DNA of 64,000 nt. Origin: Phaeotremella fagi. Its lineage: Eukaryota > Basidiomycota > Tremellomycetes > Tremellales > Phaeotremellaceae. Of the stretch, positions 1 to 11,377 are shown piece by piece. Both the position numbers and the translations under genes were made by a program. The stretch's first letter is position 1. Every line of letters begins with the position of its first letter. The notes under the pieces are model-generated. The model was not told the origin of the DNA and searched no databases. It saw nothing but the letters and a program-made list of their open reading frames with translations. The stretch lies in the NCBI GenBank assembly GCA_001599715.1, contig BCHU01000008.1, positions 1 through 64,000 of the forward strand, written 5' to 3'.

Positions 1-57
1 CCTAACCCCCTAACCCCTAAACCCCCTAAGGAAGCTGTATGTAACCCCCTAACTTTT
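1..57. repeat. Telomere repeats at the chromosome end
   Basis: The first bases are degenerate C-rich units of the CCCCCTAA type, with spacing and length variants, interrupted near 29-41 and resuming at about 42-52. C-rich repeats on the + strand at a left end are what a left telomere gives (G-rich strand TTAGGGGG, as in Cryptococcus-type yeasts). Only a few units are present, so the array is probably trimmed by the assembly. Confidence 0.9.
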
Positions 58-386
58 CTTAGACTTCTCTGCGCTGATCCGGCATGTCATCTGCAAGAGT
101 GGAGAGGACCCCAAAATCGTCCAGGGTCCAGGGTTGATTGCGGACACGGAGAACAAGTAGATTCATAGGTCGACTAGCAGAGTATCATTCCAGCTAATCA
201 ATAACACAATCATTGCATGCTTTGCTTGTAATCGGATCAGAAAAACGAGGGTTGCCTGTGATCGACCTAGGAATGTATTAATATCTAGTGAATTTAGCCT
301 AATGAGACTCAAGTGATGGAATTGAGTGAAGAGATATTCATACCGATCAGACGTGTACACACATTAAACATACATAAACAGAGGAA
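58..386. other. Telomere-adjacent spacer, no supported gene
   Basis: There is no convincing coding sequence, transposon or long repeat between the telomere units and the first gene. A short + strand stretch at about 215-271 reads like part of a zinc-cluster motif but has the wrong cysteine spacing. Confidence 0.5.
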
Positions 387-1515
387 CTAAGCAGACGCGG
401 AAATATGGGATGGGACGAAATGAACCTCGCGACTGACTTCATCGGTGCTTCTGACAGCTTCTCGTTTAGCAATCTCCGCAGATTGTAGTCGATTTCGAGC
501 CATGGCTTGGGCAATAAACTCCCCGCCAGTCTGAATGATCAGTCAAGTGACAGACACGACAAACTCACTATAGGCTCATACTTCTTCTGTGGTCCTTGAA
601 TAACGATATCACTCCTGGCTTGGTTGAAGAACGCGATGGAATACCTTGGACCTTGTGATTGATCAGGGTTTGGTAGTCGGACGCGATGATAGGTACTCTT
701 CAATCGGTCATCACTCCATCGCATCAATTGATCGCCGATGTTGCAGACGATTCTGTCCTGTCTCGCCTCGACCGGTATCCAATTAGCTCCCATTCCAAAA
801 TCTCCAACAACTTCTCGACCGGGACAAACTTCTAAACCACCTTCGCCGTCTCGTTGAAACAACATCGTAAGCACGTCAAAGTCGGCGTGAGCACCTGCTC
901 TCCAGAAGTTGGGTCCGAATTGTTTCCCTTCAGTGGAGTGATAATGCAGTAGACGAAGAACGGATTGGGAATCTCCAACACCTGGGTCAACGGTTCCTTC
1001 GGTGAAGGTGTCACGAGGGAGATCCAAACCATCGGCGAAACATTCCATGACTTTAACTGATAGCCTGTCAATTAGTATAGTCCAAACGCTTAGCTTACTG
1101 TTGAATCGAGTTCATAAACCGTTCCGCACGAGGTCTGAAATCCTTTACATCTGCTGACGAGGGCCAAAGTCCCTCCATACGTTGAAATTGAAGTTGAAGT
1201 GATTCTTTCAGATCTGCAGTACCTGTACTTGGCCGAACTTGAGTGTTTTTTTCCCAACCTGCGTTCTTCCCATTCAACGGAGTTTTACTCTTGGCTTCGT
1301 CCGACAAAGCAAAGAACTCTTTGGAGAGATCGAACGCGGCTTGAACTTCCTCTGGTGGTATACCGTGGTTCGTAAGTGTGCTACAGAGGGTCAGGTGTGT
1401 CATCCGTGAGCACCTACAAGAATCCAACTTCCGTAGAAGCATTCATAAGCTCAGCGGTTATTTCGTCGCGACGAGAGTCGAAATCGTGTAATGAAATGGT
1501 TGGAACGGATGACAT
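387..1515 (-). CDS. 2-oxoglutarate/Fe(II)-dependent oxygenase, isopenicillin-N-synthase-like
   Basis: This is probably a soluble oxygenase that couples 2-oxoglutarate and O2 to oxidation of a small molecule. The start ATG (1513-1515) opens MSSVPTISLHDF. A short intron splices to a classic N-terminal GFFTLTNHGI block (DIOX_N type). The C-terminal half carries the iron ligands HAD...H (HADFDV and STYHRVR) and the 2OG-binding RYS (RYSIAFF). Introns near 1049-1090 and at 531-568 join in frame, and the stop is at 387-389. Length is about 330 residues, normal for the family. The substrate cannot be read from sequence. The family includes thymine-7-hydroxylase-like fungal enzymes and biosynthetic oxidases. 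The neighbouring deaminase and purine permease make a nucleobase substrate possible, but this is inference. It is the first gene from the telomere. Confidence 0.85.
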
Positions 1516-1750
1516 GGTGCAATATTTGATGTGGATGTGAAGTGAATTCAATTCTTTCGTTAGGTCTTATACTCTCATCAATCTTTATCGTCGGAGCTAG
1601 CTCCACTGATCGCGGGTAAGACTATCCGGAGATCGTCGGATATCGGAGGAGTTTGACGGATCCCTTTTCGATATTCTCTGTTAAGTCAGGCATGGATAGT
1701 TAAGCCAAGCATGCATAGGTTCTCAAAATCTTTTACCTTCAAAAATCAAT

Positions 1751-2751
1751 ATGCGTACTCATTTCATTTTACTGAGTTTAATCTCAGCCTTAACGGTAAC
1801 CGCCTATCAAGTACAAATCCATCCAGAATACCAAGAAGGATTAGCTATCAATGACGTCCCTGCGAAAAGTAGATTGCACTGGATGAGAGTTGCCAACGAA
1901 GTGAGTTATCCTTTGAGATGACATTGAATAGATCTAAAACTTGCAGGCTATTTATGCAGATGGACATCCGTGTCCTCAAGCACCTTTTGGAACTGCAATA
2001 GTCGATCACAGCTCAGGAAAGGACGAATTGGTTTGTGTCATTTCGAACAGGGTTGGAGTGACTGGAGGTAAGTTAGATCTCTGAACTCCCGCTAAATTTA
2101 GATCCATCTATGCACGGAGAGATATCAGCGATCAGACATTGTACTGAAGTGCTCACTGCAAAAGGGCTCGGACCGCAAGAGATTCTCGCATCATGGAAGC
2201 GTTTCTCTCTGTACACCAACGGTGAACCGTGAGTCCATTTCGATCGTCGTAGAGCTAAAAGTGACAGATGCCCCATGTGCGCGTCTGCAATAAGATGGGC
2301 CGGATTTAAAGAGGTCATTTATGGGACGAGTATAAGAACAATTGCTGAGAGTAAGTCTGTGTGTTGCTCCTTTTTGACTCTGTCACAGAAGGAAGAAATC
2401 AGATCTACATACCATCCAGTCTCGTATGGGAGAAGAGTTACTCTTTGGGAACCGTTACACTCATGTAGGTGCAATTGACCCACACGCTGCTCACACTTAG
2501 GCTAGGAAACGTCTTGACGAACGAAACTGATGTTCTTTTCGCGCATCAATTCAATGAGAGCGCTCCCTGTCGTGAGTTTGGACGGAATAGATGATATACT
2601 GACGCGAACAGCTGTCGGATGCGGAAGGCAGAGTGTATCAGGGAAAAGAATATCGACTTGTACACCACTACACGACTGGCAGGATGTGATTAAAAAGGCT
2701 GGAAAGGGATTAGCTCTGGCAGATACTAAATATTCTCACGACGAGTTGTAG
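1751..2751 (+). CDS. Secreted CMP/dCMP-type zinc deaminase
   Basis: Family knowledge: zinc deaminases of the cytidine/deoxycytidylate fold hydrolyse an amino group from nucleobases, nucleosides or tRNA. Seen here: a first exon encoding a hydrophobic N-terminus (MRTHFILLSLISALTVTAY) that looks like a signal peptide, then a zinc ligand/catalytic HGEISAI and PCPMCAS, i.e. H-x-E ... P-C-x2-C. Exon joins preserve these motifs (the GEP/CPMC junction falls exactly at an intron). The tail is cysteine-containing (SAPCPVGCG, ISTCTP), consistent with disulfides. About five or six short introns are needed, and the stop is at 2749-2751. The closest family feel is guanine/cytosine-deaminase-like rather than a tRNA deaminase, because the protein appears to be exported. 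Substrate unknown. It precedes a purine permease on the same strand. Confidence 0.8.
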
Positions 2752-3241
2752 CAATAGTGGAGTGAAGATCGGTTGGGTCTAGTCACTATGCTTAGACAGT
2801 TTCTTCTGACATGCATGCATTGTTTATGAACGAGTTGTTGAATTTTTCAGGCCGTGCATGAAGTTCAGCATACTCGAGCGTTGTCGTCACATTCCAGCGG
2901 TCGTTCCGTTCTTCGCGCAATTGACAGCTTGCGATTGACTAAGTGTACCCCGTATGATGCTGCCCAGTGCGAGAACGATTGTGAAAGCTATCTACTGTTG
3001 ATGTCCGCCGAATGTCAGAATCCGATCTCCGACGATTTGAGTCAATTCCAGCCAATCCCGTTCAAGATCTCTTATCTGTCTAAATCTTGGCAGGGAAACT
3101 GGCACCAAGCAATCGTCGGAGTCCAGATTTTTACTAATTCCTTGCGTTCAGATCGGAGACACGATATGGACGATAGATACGATATCATAACTATATAACC
3201 TTGCGATTCTAGACATCTTTTACCCCATATCAACGACAAAA
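2752..3241. other. Intergenic region and promoter of the purine permease
   Basis: An open frame of about 110 codons lies at 2854-3198 but it has no near-start ATG and no recognisable motif, so it is not called. The last 50 bases before 3242 look like a 5' leader (pyrimidine-rich, then acgacaaaA before ATG). Confidence 0.5.
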
Positions 3242-5328
3242 ATGTCCATTCAAGACGATTCATCCAACAAAGACATCAAAGACATGTCCGCCGATGTTGG
3301 TGTGACTACACTCGAAGCTGAAAACGACTTGGGACATGTTCCTAAAACTCGTTTCAATTTCAAAAAGACTATCAAGTCTTTGGGAAGTAAAGAAGCTTGG
3401 CTTGGAGACTATGTAAGTGACCTGCCCTTCTCTCGATTACCATCTGACATGCTCAGGATTACGCCGGTTTATTGATTCCAAACATACCTTTTATTCGCAA
3501 CAAAAAAGTCGATCTCCCCTTCTACGGTGTCGATGAGAAGCTACCATACCTTTTGATGATCATTTTGGGTTTACAACAGTGAGTGCTTGACATCCCACCA
3601 AGCTGATGATTAGTGCATTGGCAATGGTCGGTGGCCTTGTCACTCCACCCCTTCTACTCTCAGGTAGTGCTGGAGCAAATCTTGGATCCGCAACACAAAC
3701 CTACCTTGTCAGCGCTTGTTTAATCTACTGCGGTATTGGTACAGCGCTTCAAGTCTCTCGCTTCAAGATCGGCAAAACTGGTTACTTCTATGGTACAGGT
3801 TTGATCAGTGTAACTGGAACATCCTTCGTATTCACCAACATCTCTTTGGCCTATTTGTCCCAAGCTGTAGGTCTGATTGGAAGTAAAGGACTAACCAATA
3901 GTATTCCAATGGAACTTGTCCAATGGCAGCTGATGGCGTCACCAAACTCCCCTGTCCAACTGAATTTGGTGCTATCCTTGGTTCTGCAACACTAACCGGA
4001 TTGTTCGCCATCGCTCTGTCCTTTGTTCCACCCCGATTCATTCGCAAAGTGAGTTGGTCAAAGCCTTCTAATTGTAAACTAACCCTGTTAGCTTTTCCCA
4101 CCACTTGTCAGTGGTATCATGTTGACTTTTATCGGAGCCGCTTTGGTCACTTCTGGAACCACAAACTGGGCTGGAGGTTCTGCTCCATGCAAGACCGATC
4201 ATACACTGCTTTGTGTCGCTGGTTCCAGAAAAGAGTTTTGGGGGTCAGGCGCGTTCTTGGGAGTGGGATTCTCTTGTTTCGCTGTCATTGTTCTTTGGTG
4301 AGTGATTGCATGAGGGCAAAGCTGAGACTCAGTGAACTGTTTGGTTCTGCCTTTTTAAAATCAGCCAGCGTCTTCATGGGTATCCTCACTGGCATGATCA
4401 TCGCCGCTTGTACGGGATACTTTAATGGTTCAGTCATCACCAGCGCTCCTTCTGGAACTTTCTTGTGGCTTAAAACCTTCCCTCTTGGTATCCGAGGCCA
4501 ACTGATCCTACCGATGTTAGCAGCTTGGACGGTGATCATTGCAGAGGTGGGTTTCATTTTGAGGCTTTACTAACATGTAGTCTATCGGAAACATCACTGC
4601 CAGTGCCGATGTCTCTAGACTACCCATCAGCGGTGAAGACTTTATGCAACGTGTTCAAGGAGGTATTCTTGCAGATGCGGTCAGTGCAACCCTCGCTGGG
4701 CTCGCCACGGTTCCACCCCTCACAGTGAGTTCGACGAGCACAGGATGTCAAAGCTAACACGTCCCAGACGTTCTCCCAAAACTCTGGTGTTATTGCTTTG
4801 ACACGAAACGCATCACGTAGCAGTGGATACGCCTGTGCAGTCTTTCTCGTTTTGATGGGAGTCATTGCTCCCTTTGGTGCAATCTTTGTCGCTGCTCCAT
4901 CCAGTGTCATTGGAGGGTAGGTCGTCTTTCAAGTCAAATCGACCACCACTGACCACATCAGGTTCACTACGTTCCTTTTCGGTGCCGTTGCTGTCTCTGG
5001 TATACGTGTTCTTGCTTACTGCCAATGGACACGTCGTGATAGATTCATCGCAACCACTTCATTTGCCCTAGGTTTAGCAGCTTTGACTGTTCCAAATTAC
5101 TTTTCCTACATTTTCACTTACAAGGGGGACAACGCTGGCTTGAACGGTCTCATCCAGGCCATCGTTTTGATTGTCGAAGAAAGTTATCTTATCGCTGGTT
5201 TGGTCGCGGTTGTGTTGAACGTTTCACTTCCCGCTGAGATGGACGAGGAAGAATCGCCCATAACTCCTGAAGAAAGAAAGGAATGGAACCAGCCAACTCC
5301 AATCGCTGGTGAGGTCGCTCATGTATGA
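3242..5328 (+). CDS. NCS2-family purine (xanthine/uric acid) permease
   Basis: Plasma-membrane symporter of the nucleobase-ascorbate transporter family, of the fungal UapA/UapC type that imports xanthine and uric acid. A hydrophilic N-terminus (MSIQDDSSNKD...) is followed by the first-helix QH motif (GLQHALAMVGG) and the substrate-filter NCS2 signature QNSGVIALTRNASR after an intron at about 4725-4770. Multiple hydrophobic helices follow (GVIAPFGAIFVAAP, VAVSGIRVLAYCQW). The C-terminal tail is acidic and ends GEVAHV. The length of nearly 600 residues fits the family. About seven or eight short introns are needed. UapA-type proteins read QNNG at the signature, while this one reads QNSG, so specificity may differ slightly. 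It sits downstream of the secreted deaminase, consistent with nucleobase scavenging. Confidence 0.93.
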
Positions 5329-5455
5329 TGTTTGTCCACAGATGTGATTGGTCACGAGATACACGGTAGAATTTTGTATTCAGTAGCTTAGACAAGTTTA
5401 GATGAATTTCTATAGTCAAGTTTTACATCAACTGCACACTTTGATATCCATTCCT

Positions 5456-7985
5456 TCACCGAGACCATCCAAAAGACCCAATTGTACCATCGAATAGCCG
5501 TCCGACGTCAGGAGCGTCTTGCTGCAGAGAGGCAAGAAAGCTGTTCAGATCATCCTGAGATATGTCCAAGTTGTTGGGGAAAGAAGACATCCAGTCAGGA
5601 CTCGGACCGCTAAGCTGATCGAATTGTGGAGACGGCGTTGGCAGTGTAGGTTCGTGTTCTTGCTCCGTCATATCATTGGTCGGTCTAGGGGGTGTTAGTA
5701 CAACAACGATTATAACTTACAGTTTGATCTTTTTCACCAATCTTGTTATCGTTTGGGACGCCTGCCGTTTTTTGCCCCTAGACGCGTCGTCTTCCTCACG
5801 CAAAAGGTCTCCCAATACCTGAACTAGTCAGTCAAAGAGAGAGAGCCGAGTACCCACCTGAAGACCTCTACGTGCAATCCGGCTTGTTGGCGCCAATCTT
5901 TCCAAACTCGATCGTGCTCGGAGAACAGTCTGTCTCCTTTTCACAGCTTCAGGCCTGCCGGAACAAGCAAACATGTCCAACGCCAGAACAACAGCCGCCG
6001 CTAGACAGTGATAAGGTAGCGTCCACAAAGCCTGACTGTTTTCTGAATGTTTACCACCTTCTTCCATGGCCGTTATGATGGATTCGGATGCGATTATGCA
6101 CGCTTCGTGTGCCTTGGCTCGTTCTACTGAGTTTCCACCCGATGCTAGAAAAGCGCGGTACACAACGAGTATTTTGTGTGTAGCAGAGACGTGTAGGTAG
6201 AGTCGCATCATCGATGTCCAACTGGGGTGAGCGGATGAGGGTGGGGACACGTTGTTCTGTAGTATAGTGGGGAGAGAGTTGATGTGATGTTGGATTCTTT
6301 GAGCGCATGAAACGGTGAGATTGAAAGAGCTAGTTGTGAGAATCATACCAAAGACGTAACATACCTTGAACCAGCCCCTTCCTTCATCTTGCCAAAGAAT
6401 TCTTGCACAATCATTGCGATCTGAGACGAGAACCTCTGCTTGAACCCAACAGTAAGCACAGTATCTGGTCGATTCACGTAGACGCCACTGCTCAAATCAT
6501 CGTCGTGGCTATTGTTAGGAAGGGGAGTATCGAAGTGAGACGGGTGAATGGCTAAAGACCGTCAGGCCGCTGCCAAAGATCTAACTTACACCAAACACCT
6601 CTGAAAGGGATAACGAACCAATCCTAAATCACACTCAGCATTCATTATCGACTATACTTACCTGCTGAACTAGCGACCACCAAACCCGTTTTCCAGTTTC
6701 AACTTCAATCACTTTCTTGGCCCGATGAGTGTGGTCGTCTCCGGTAAAGTCAGATAACTGCTTAGCGACCTTGCCTAGACTGTGGAGGTTCAACGTTTGT
6801 GCTGTTTTGATCCCTATCGCTAACAACGAGGACAGTAGCTCCGATTCACAGACGTTATGTCCGCATACAACCAGTATAGCAATTGCTTGAACAGTCCATA
6901 TCGTATGTCTCGACAGAAATTGACCGTGATACAGAGCATCCTCTGCAGCCGAGATCAGTGCGTTGGGAAGGACATAGCGATCATCTAGGTGGTGAGTGAC
7001 TCCTTTGCGTTTGAACTCACCCATGTTCAATCCACAAGCAACAGCGTCTGAATCGGTCATCTGATGAACAGCTATACCCTGCAAGACGTAAAACAAAGCG
7101 ACCCAGGTAGGATCCACCTTGGAGAAGCCGGATCCTATCGAGTCCCCGTATACATTCCAAAACTCATCCACTTCGTTCCAGAATGTTGGGAAGAACACAC
7201 AGCAGTGCTGCCAATGAACGTGATGTTGAGAGAATTGTAGAATGGCTTGAACGTGCTGACGTGGTAAAAGGACATCGGTGATGGATTCTGGTATAGTTCG
7301 CCCTTGAGGGTCTTGAGTGATATGGGACGGTGTGAAGTCGTCCTGATGTAAGACGTCAGTTGTGTACGATTATCGCCATATGTCACTTGCTGTGTTATCT
7401 GCCATTATCGATGCGCTTCTACTAACTGGAACATCTATCATCCCTGTACGGCGATCCACTCCCAAAGCGAAGAACTCGAGGGTGGTAGCTACGATGGGGT
7501 CACAACTGTCATCCAGGTCATCGCACTCACCCATATCTTCAGTTTGAGTTTCAACGGGTTGTGCGTTGAGTTTCGATGTAGAGGCTGCATTTGAAGACGA
7601 GGTCGAAGTAGGAACTGACGTGATCTGATTTCTCGTCTCCAGTTCCAAAACCCGTCGTCGTAATACCTCGATCTCTGCAAAAACTGACCGTCGCAAGGTT
7701 TCAACGTCACTGACAGGTGTTGCAGGTAGAGGAGTGCTTCTAGATCAGTATCATCATCCATCATAAGACCTACTCAATCACTGGGGCATAGTTTGAACCT
7801 ATTTGACATTTATGAGGAACATTCCGTTTTATGCAGCAATCGCAAGGAACCTTCTTGTCACATCTCGTCTTGCGCCGTATACATTCAGTACAGCTGTGGA
7901 TTCAATGTCAGTCTCGGAACGTATACACAGCAGAAAGATCTTGCCTTTTGGAAGGTCGTTGACTGATCTTTGGTGGACTGTTCAT
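5456..7985 (-). CDS. Zn(II)2Cys6 transcription factor with fungal-specific middle domain
   Basis: Nuclear regulator. The start at 7983-7985 opens MNSPPKISQRPSKRQ. The first intron joins to the zinc cluster, C-TE-C-IRRKTR-C-DKKVP-C-DC-C...C, i.e. C-x2-C-x6-C-x5-C-x2-C-x8-C. A short leucine-rich heptad segment follows (EIEVLRRRVLELETRN, near 7620-7690), likely a dimerisation coil. Next is a fungal transcription-factor middle-homology region (blocks at 6635-7198 and 5828-6346). The C-terminus is acidic and serine-rich with many D/F residues (FPNNLDISQDDLNSFLASL), typical of an activation domain, ending at 5456. It is convergent with the permease and on the same strand as the MFS transporter at 8068-9963, so it is a plausible regulator of the adjacent catabolic cluster. 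Confidence 0.88.
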
Positions 7986-8067
7986 TGCTGAAGAGATAAG
8001 AAAGGATGTTTGTGTTATGTTTGCCCGAATTACGTGTATTTCCTTGTGCACACATGCATCGTACTAT

Positions 8068-9963
8068 TTACAAAACTTTCTCAACATGTTCCAATTCCTG
8101 TTTGCCGTCTTCCTGCTCGATTGACTTTCTTCCCATCTCAACATCGTTGCCGAGGTTTGTTGGAGCTGGATCTTCTAAATCATGCTCGGTTGGGTATGCA
8201 TTCTTTCGAATCTCGTACCATTTAAGGTCGAACAATCCGTTGATTGACTCGAGGGATCTTCCAGCAGTCTCAGGTACCTACAGATTAGTAGAGCAGACGG
8301 CTCATGGCTCACCATAAGGTATCCATACACCCAAGTGAGTAAACACCACACTGCAAAGAACACGAAAGCACCCCAACCGTTCATCGAGGAAAGGATCGAT
8401 GGTGTAGCTTTCGTGATGGCAAAATAGAAAAGCCAGTGGAAGGATGCAGAAAGAGCACCTCCGACACCTCGAATTCTTGTAGGGAAGAGCTCAGCACCAA
8501 AGAGGTAAGGTAAAGGAAGAAGTCCGATGGACCATCCAAACGAGTGGATATAGATCGCCGCAATAGCGGTATCAGAAGCTGCTTGACCCACACTGTTGGC
8601 AACGATATACCTATTGAGGTACACGGCAAGGTAAAGACTAGTTATCAGTGGGGTGGATGCGTCTTGGACTCACTGGCAACAACACTGCACTAGAACTCCG
8701 ATCAAGAGTGACTTGCGTCGACCGACTAGATCGACAAATATAAGAGATGCGATAAAGAGACAAAACAGTTTGGCTATGGAGTAGCCCGCTGTGAACAGCA
8801 ACTTTGGAGTTGTACCCGTAACTCCGATTAAACCAAGGATCGTTGGGAGGTAATTGGCTGATGTCAGTACGGAATGATCTCATTTTAACCTACTAATTGC
8901 ATTACCTCCCGACAACTGAGCAAATCCGTAAGCAATGATAACCGTTCTGGTACGGCGGAAGTAGTTAGGAACAGTGAAACACTCTGTGAGAAGTTTCACA
9001 AAGCCAGCACCACCTTTGGCTATTTCTTCGATCGAATGAGCCTCTACAATGGCAGAGTATTCCTGCTGAACATATTCGTTATCCTCGGGCAAGTTACGAA
9101 TCTTGGCCAACGCTGATAGGGCTTCTACTTTTTTACCTTTGCCCAGGAGATAACGAGGAGACTCGGTGATCAGAAAGGAGAGTAGAATGCCAAAAACTGG
9201 TACAGTCAATTGAACGATAAATGGAACCTGCCATTGAATGGACCTCGTCGAAACGATTGTTTGAGAAACAGCAAAGACGACAAAGATTCCGACCACTGTT
9301 GATGAGTTAATGAATGGATCATGTCTCACCTTGCGCCGTGATCATGCAAATGTTGAACGTCAGGCCCAAAAGACCCCTGACTGATCGAGGTGCACATCTG
9401 TCATTAGCTTGAAGGCAATGAAAGACTTACTCAGCGATACCCATTGGTCCTACGACTGTCAAGGCACCGATACCAAAGCCCGCAATGATTCGACCAGCGT
9501 AAAGGGTGTTCAGGTTTCCCGCAGAGAATACTTCGATGATGATTCCCACAGCATAGATAACCATCCACAGACGGTAAGACCACAAACGTCCAATGTAATC
9601 ATTAAGCGGAATGGACAAAAGTGGACCAATACCTGCACCAAGATTCACGAGTGATACCACTACATTTTAGTCTTTTTTCCAGTATCACACTTACGGTTTG
9701 AAATGGTGGAAGCGTTCTGGACAGCGTTCCCAGAGTCCAGACCAAAGCTCTGCAGAAAGCTTGTGAGCTGGGTGATCGATGCGGCAGAGCCCTCGTCCCA
9801 GCCTGTCTTTCAGTAACGCTCAGTGGAATAACATACCTTTAGGTATACCGGCCAACGCAAAGGTTGTCACAGTTAAAAACAATTGAAAAGAAAAAATACG
9901 AGAAGGCGTTGAGCGAATAGCGACGACATGTCTATGGAAAGAGCTGTTGTTGAGTACACCCAT
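8068..9963 (-). CDS. MFS sugar-porter-family transporter, quinate/aromatic-acid permease-like
   Basis: Twelve-helix plasma-membrane H+ symporter of the sugar porter family. The start at 9961-9963 (MGVLNNSSFHRH) leads through two short introns to the first-helix motif KGWDEGSAA (canonical GYDxG position). It continues with LYAGRIIAGFGIGALTVVGPMGIAE, the mid-loop PESPRYLLGKGKK, and the late motif VPETAGRSLESIN after the last intron. The charged tail ends at 8068. About 540 residues in eight or so exons. The degenerate sugar motifs and the PESPRYLL/YRLW pattern resemble fungal quinate permeases more than hexose carriers. Its position next to the aromatic-acid-type catabolic genes supports uptake of an aromatic acid or hydroaromatic substrate, but this is inference. 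Confidence 0.85.
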
Positions 9964-10207
9964 TTCGTCCCGTGCTGCTTTTTTAATCCAGAAGAGGACC
10001 TCTTTATACTAAACGATAATGGGGACCCATCGGGGCTCTGGGGTTGAAAGATGATGGTTTTTACGGAAAGAACCGAACAAGTGGAGAGGAGGTGGTGGAG
10101 TAAGTCACGAGTCATCGGATGCTTCCGTTTGCGATCCGTAACCATTTACACCATATCAAGCGACCAGGTTGACCGTGTCGACTAGCATTGCGTATCCTTT
10201 CTCTGAC

Positions 10208-11321
10208 ATGATAATCACCTCGTCCATCTCCCAAGTCGATTCCATTTGGTCGACCAAAGACTTTGCCGTTCAACAGCTGGAGACTTTCGCAGTGCCATCG
10301 CTTCTACCTGTTGGGACTATCGATTGCCATGTCCATGTTTTTGCTCCCAAGGAGTATCCTTACGATGCAGACAGATCGTATTCACCTCCAGAGGCTACAC
10401 TTGAACAGCTCAATTCTTTTACAGCCAGACACAGCGCATCTGGGACCCCTTCAAACTTGATTCTGGTTCAACCTAGCCCTTATGGCAACGACAACTCTCT
10501 ACTCAAGGCGTCCCTGCAGGAACAGGCAAGAAATGGATTTGATCCTCGGGCGATAGCTGTTGTCGATACTCGATTGATCAGCAATGATGAATTACAAATT
10601 CTCCATGACTGTGGTGTACGAGGATTAAGAGTGGTAAGTGACTAGCCCGTTCCGAGCTAATACCTCCTAGAACACTGAATGTTCTGGTCACCGCATGACA
10701 AACGAGGCGATCATCAACGAAATCGATCTAGCTGCTCGTCGAATTGCACATCTTCCAGGGTGGTCAGTTCAGGTGTTCATCCATGCATCGCTGTGGAAAG
10801 GTAGGTATCTGCTTTTTGACTTGATCTTTATCTTGACTTTCATAGAACACTTTGATTTCTTTCAAAATCTTCCTGTCCCCATAATTGCCGATCATCTTGG
10901 TGGTTTACGAGGGATATCCCGTTTAATATCAATGAACAAGTACCATCGGTCACAGTATCTCAACGCTCTAACTCAACCAGGTTTCGATCACCTTGTTCAA
11001 TTAGCTCGAGCTGGTAAAGTCTTTGTCAAACTATCAGGCTTCTATCGAGCTTCAGACCTTAGTTCAGAGGGTTTCGCTGATTTGGAACCTGTTGTCAAGG
11101 CATTGGCTATGGGTTGCTCTCGACAGCTGATCTATGGATCCGACTGGCCTCACACAGGAGACGGTAAAGACCGTGTGGGACGACCCCTCAGCGTTGTGGA
11201 ACCGTTCAGAACCGTCAATCATGATGTTGTTCTGTCCCAACTGCGTCAGTGGATAGGGTCTGGTACAAATTGGCGTAGAATGCTTGTAGATACACCGCGA
11301 AGGTTGTTTGGTATACTGTAG
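10208..11321 (+). CDS. Amidohydrolase-2 family, 2-pyrone-4,6-dicarboxylate hydrolase-like (LigI type)
   Basis: TIM-barrel hydrolase. Family knowledge: LigI opens the lactone of 2-pyrone-4,6-dicarboxylate to 4-oxalomesaconate in gallate/protocatechuate meta-cleavage. Seen: the N-terminal metal-site HxH (GTIDCHVHVF, about His41/His43) followed by a LigI-style substrate block (YPYDADRSYSPPEATLEQL). Then come IADHLGGL, FVKLSG and the C-terminal catalytic aspartate motif GSDWPHT, finishing with DTPRRLFGIL. Two introns (about 10635-10672 and 10802-10845) restore the frame. The first ATG is 10208; an in-frame upstream TTG is not used. No signal peptide. About 340 residues, normal size. It is flanked by the MFS gene (divergent) and the PrpF gene (convergent, 56 bp apart). 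The related amidohydrolase-2 lactonases are alternatives for the exact substrate. Confidence 0.85.
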
Positions 11322-11377
11322 CTTAATGTGACATATTGCCTTCATACATCTGAGCATCATACGTTGCAAGGCATAGA

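Noticed and set aside
215..271. + strand reading ACFACNRIRKTRVACDRPR next to the telomere, like a zinc-cluster relic
   Set aside because: Spacing is C-x2-C-x9-C instead of C-x2-C-x6-C, the second half of the cluster is missing and there is no surrounding gene model. It may be chance.
387..1515. Xanthine dioxygenase (XanA) as identity of the first oxygenase, given the purine permease nearby
   Set aside because: The protein has the isopenicillin-N-synthase-type N-terminal block and RxS site, whereas XanA belongs to the TauD-type branch.
2854..3198. Open frame of about 114 codons on the + strand
   Set aside because: It begins at GTG, has no recognisable motif and lies in the leader of the permease gene.
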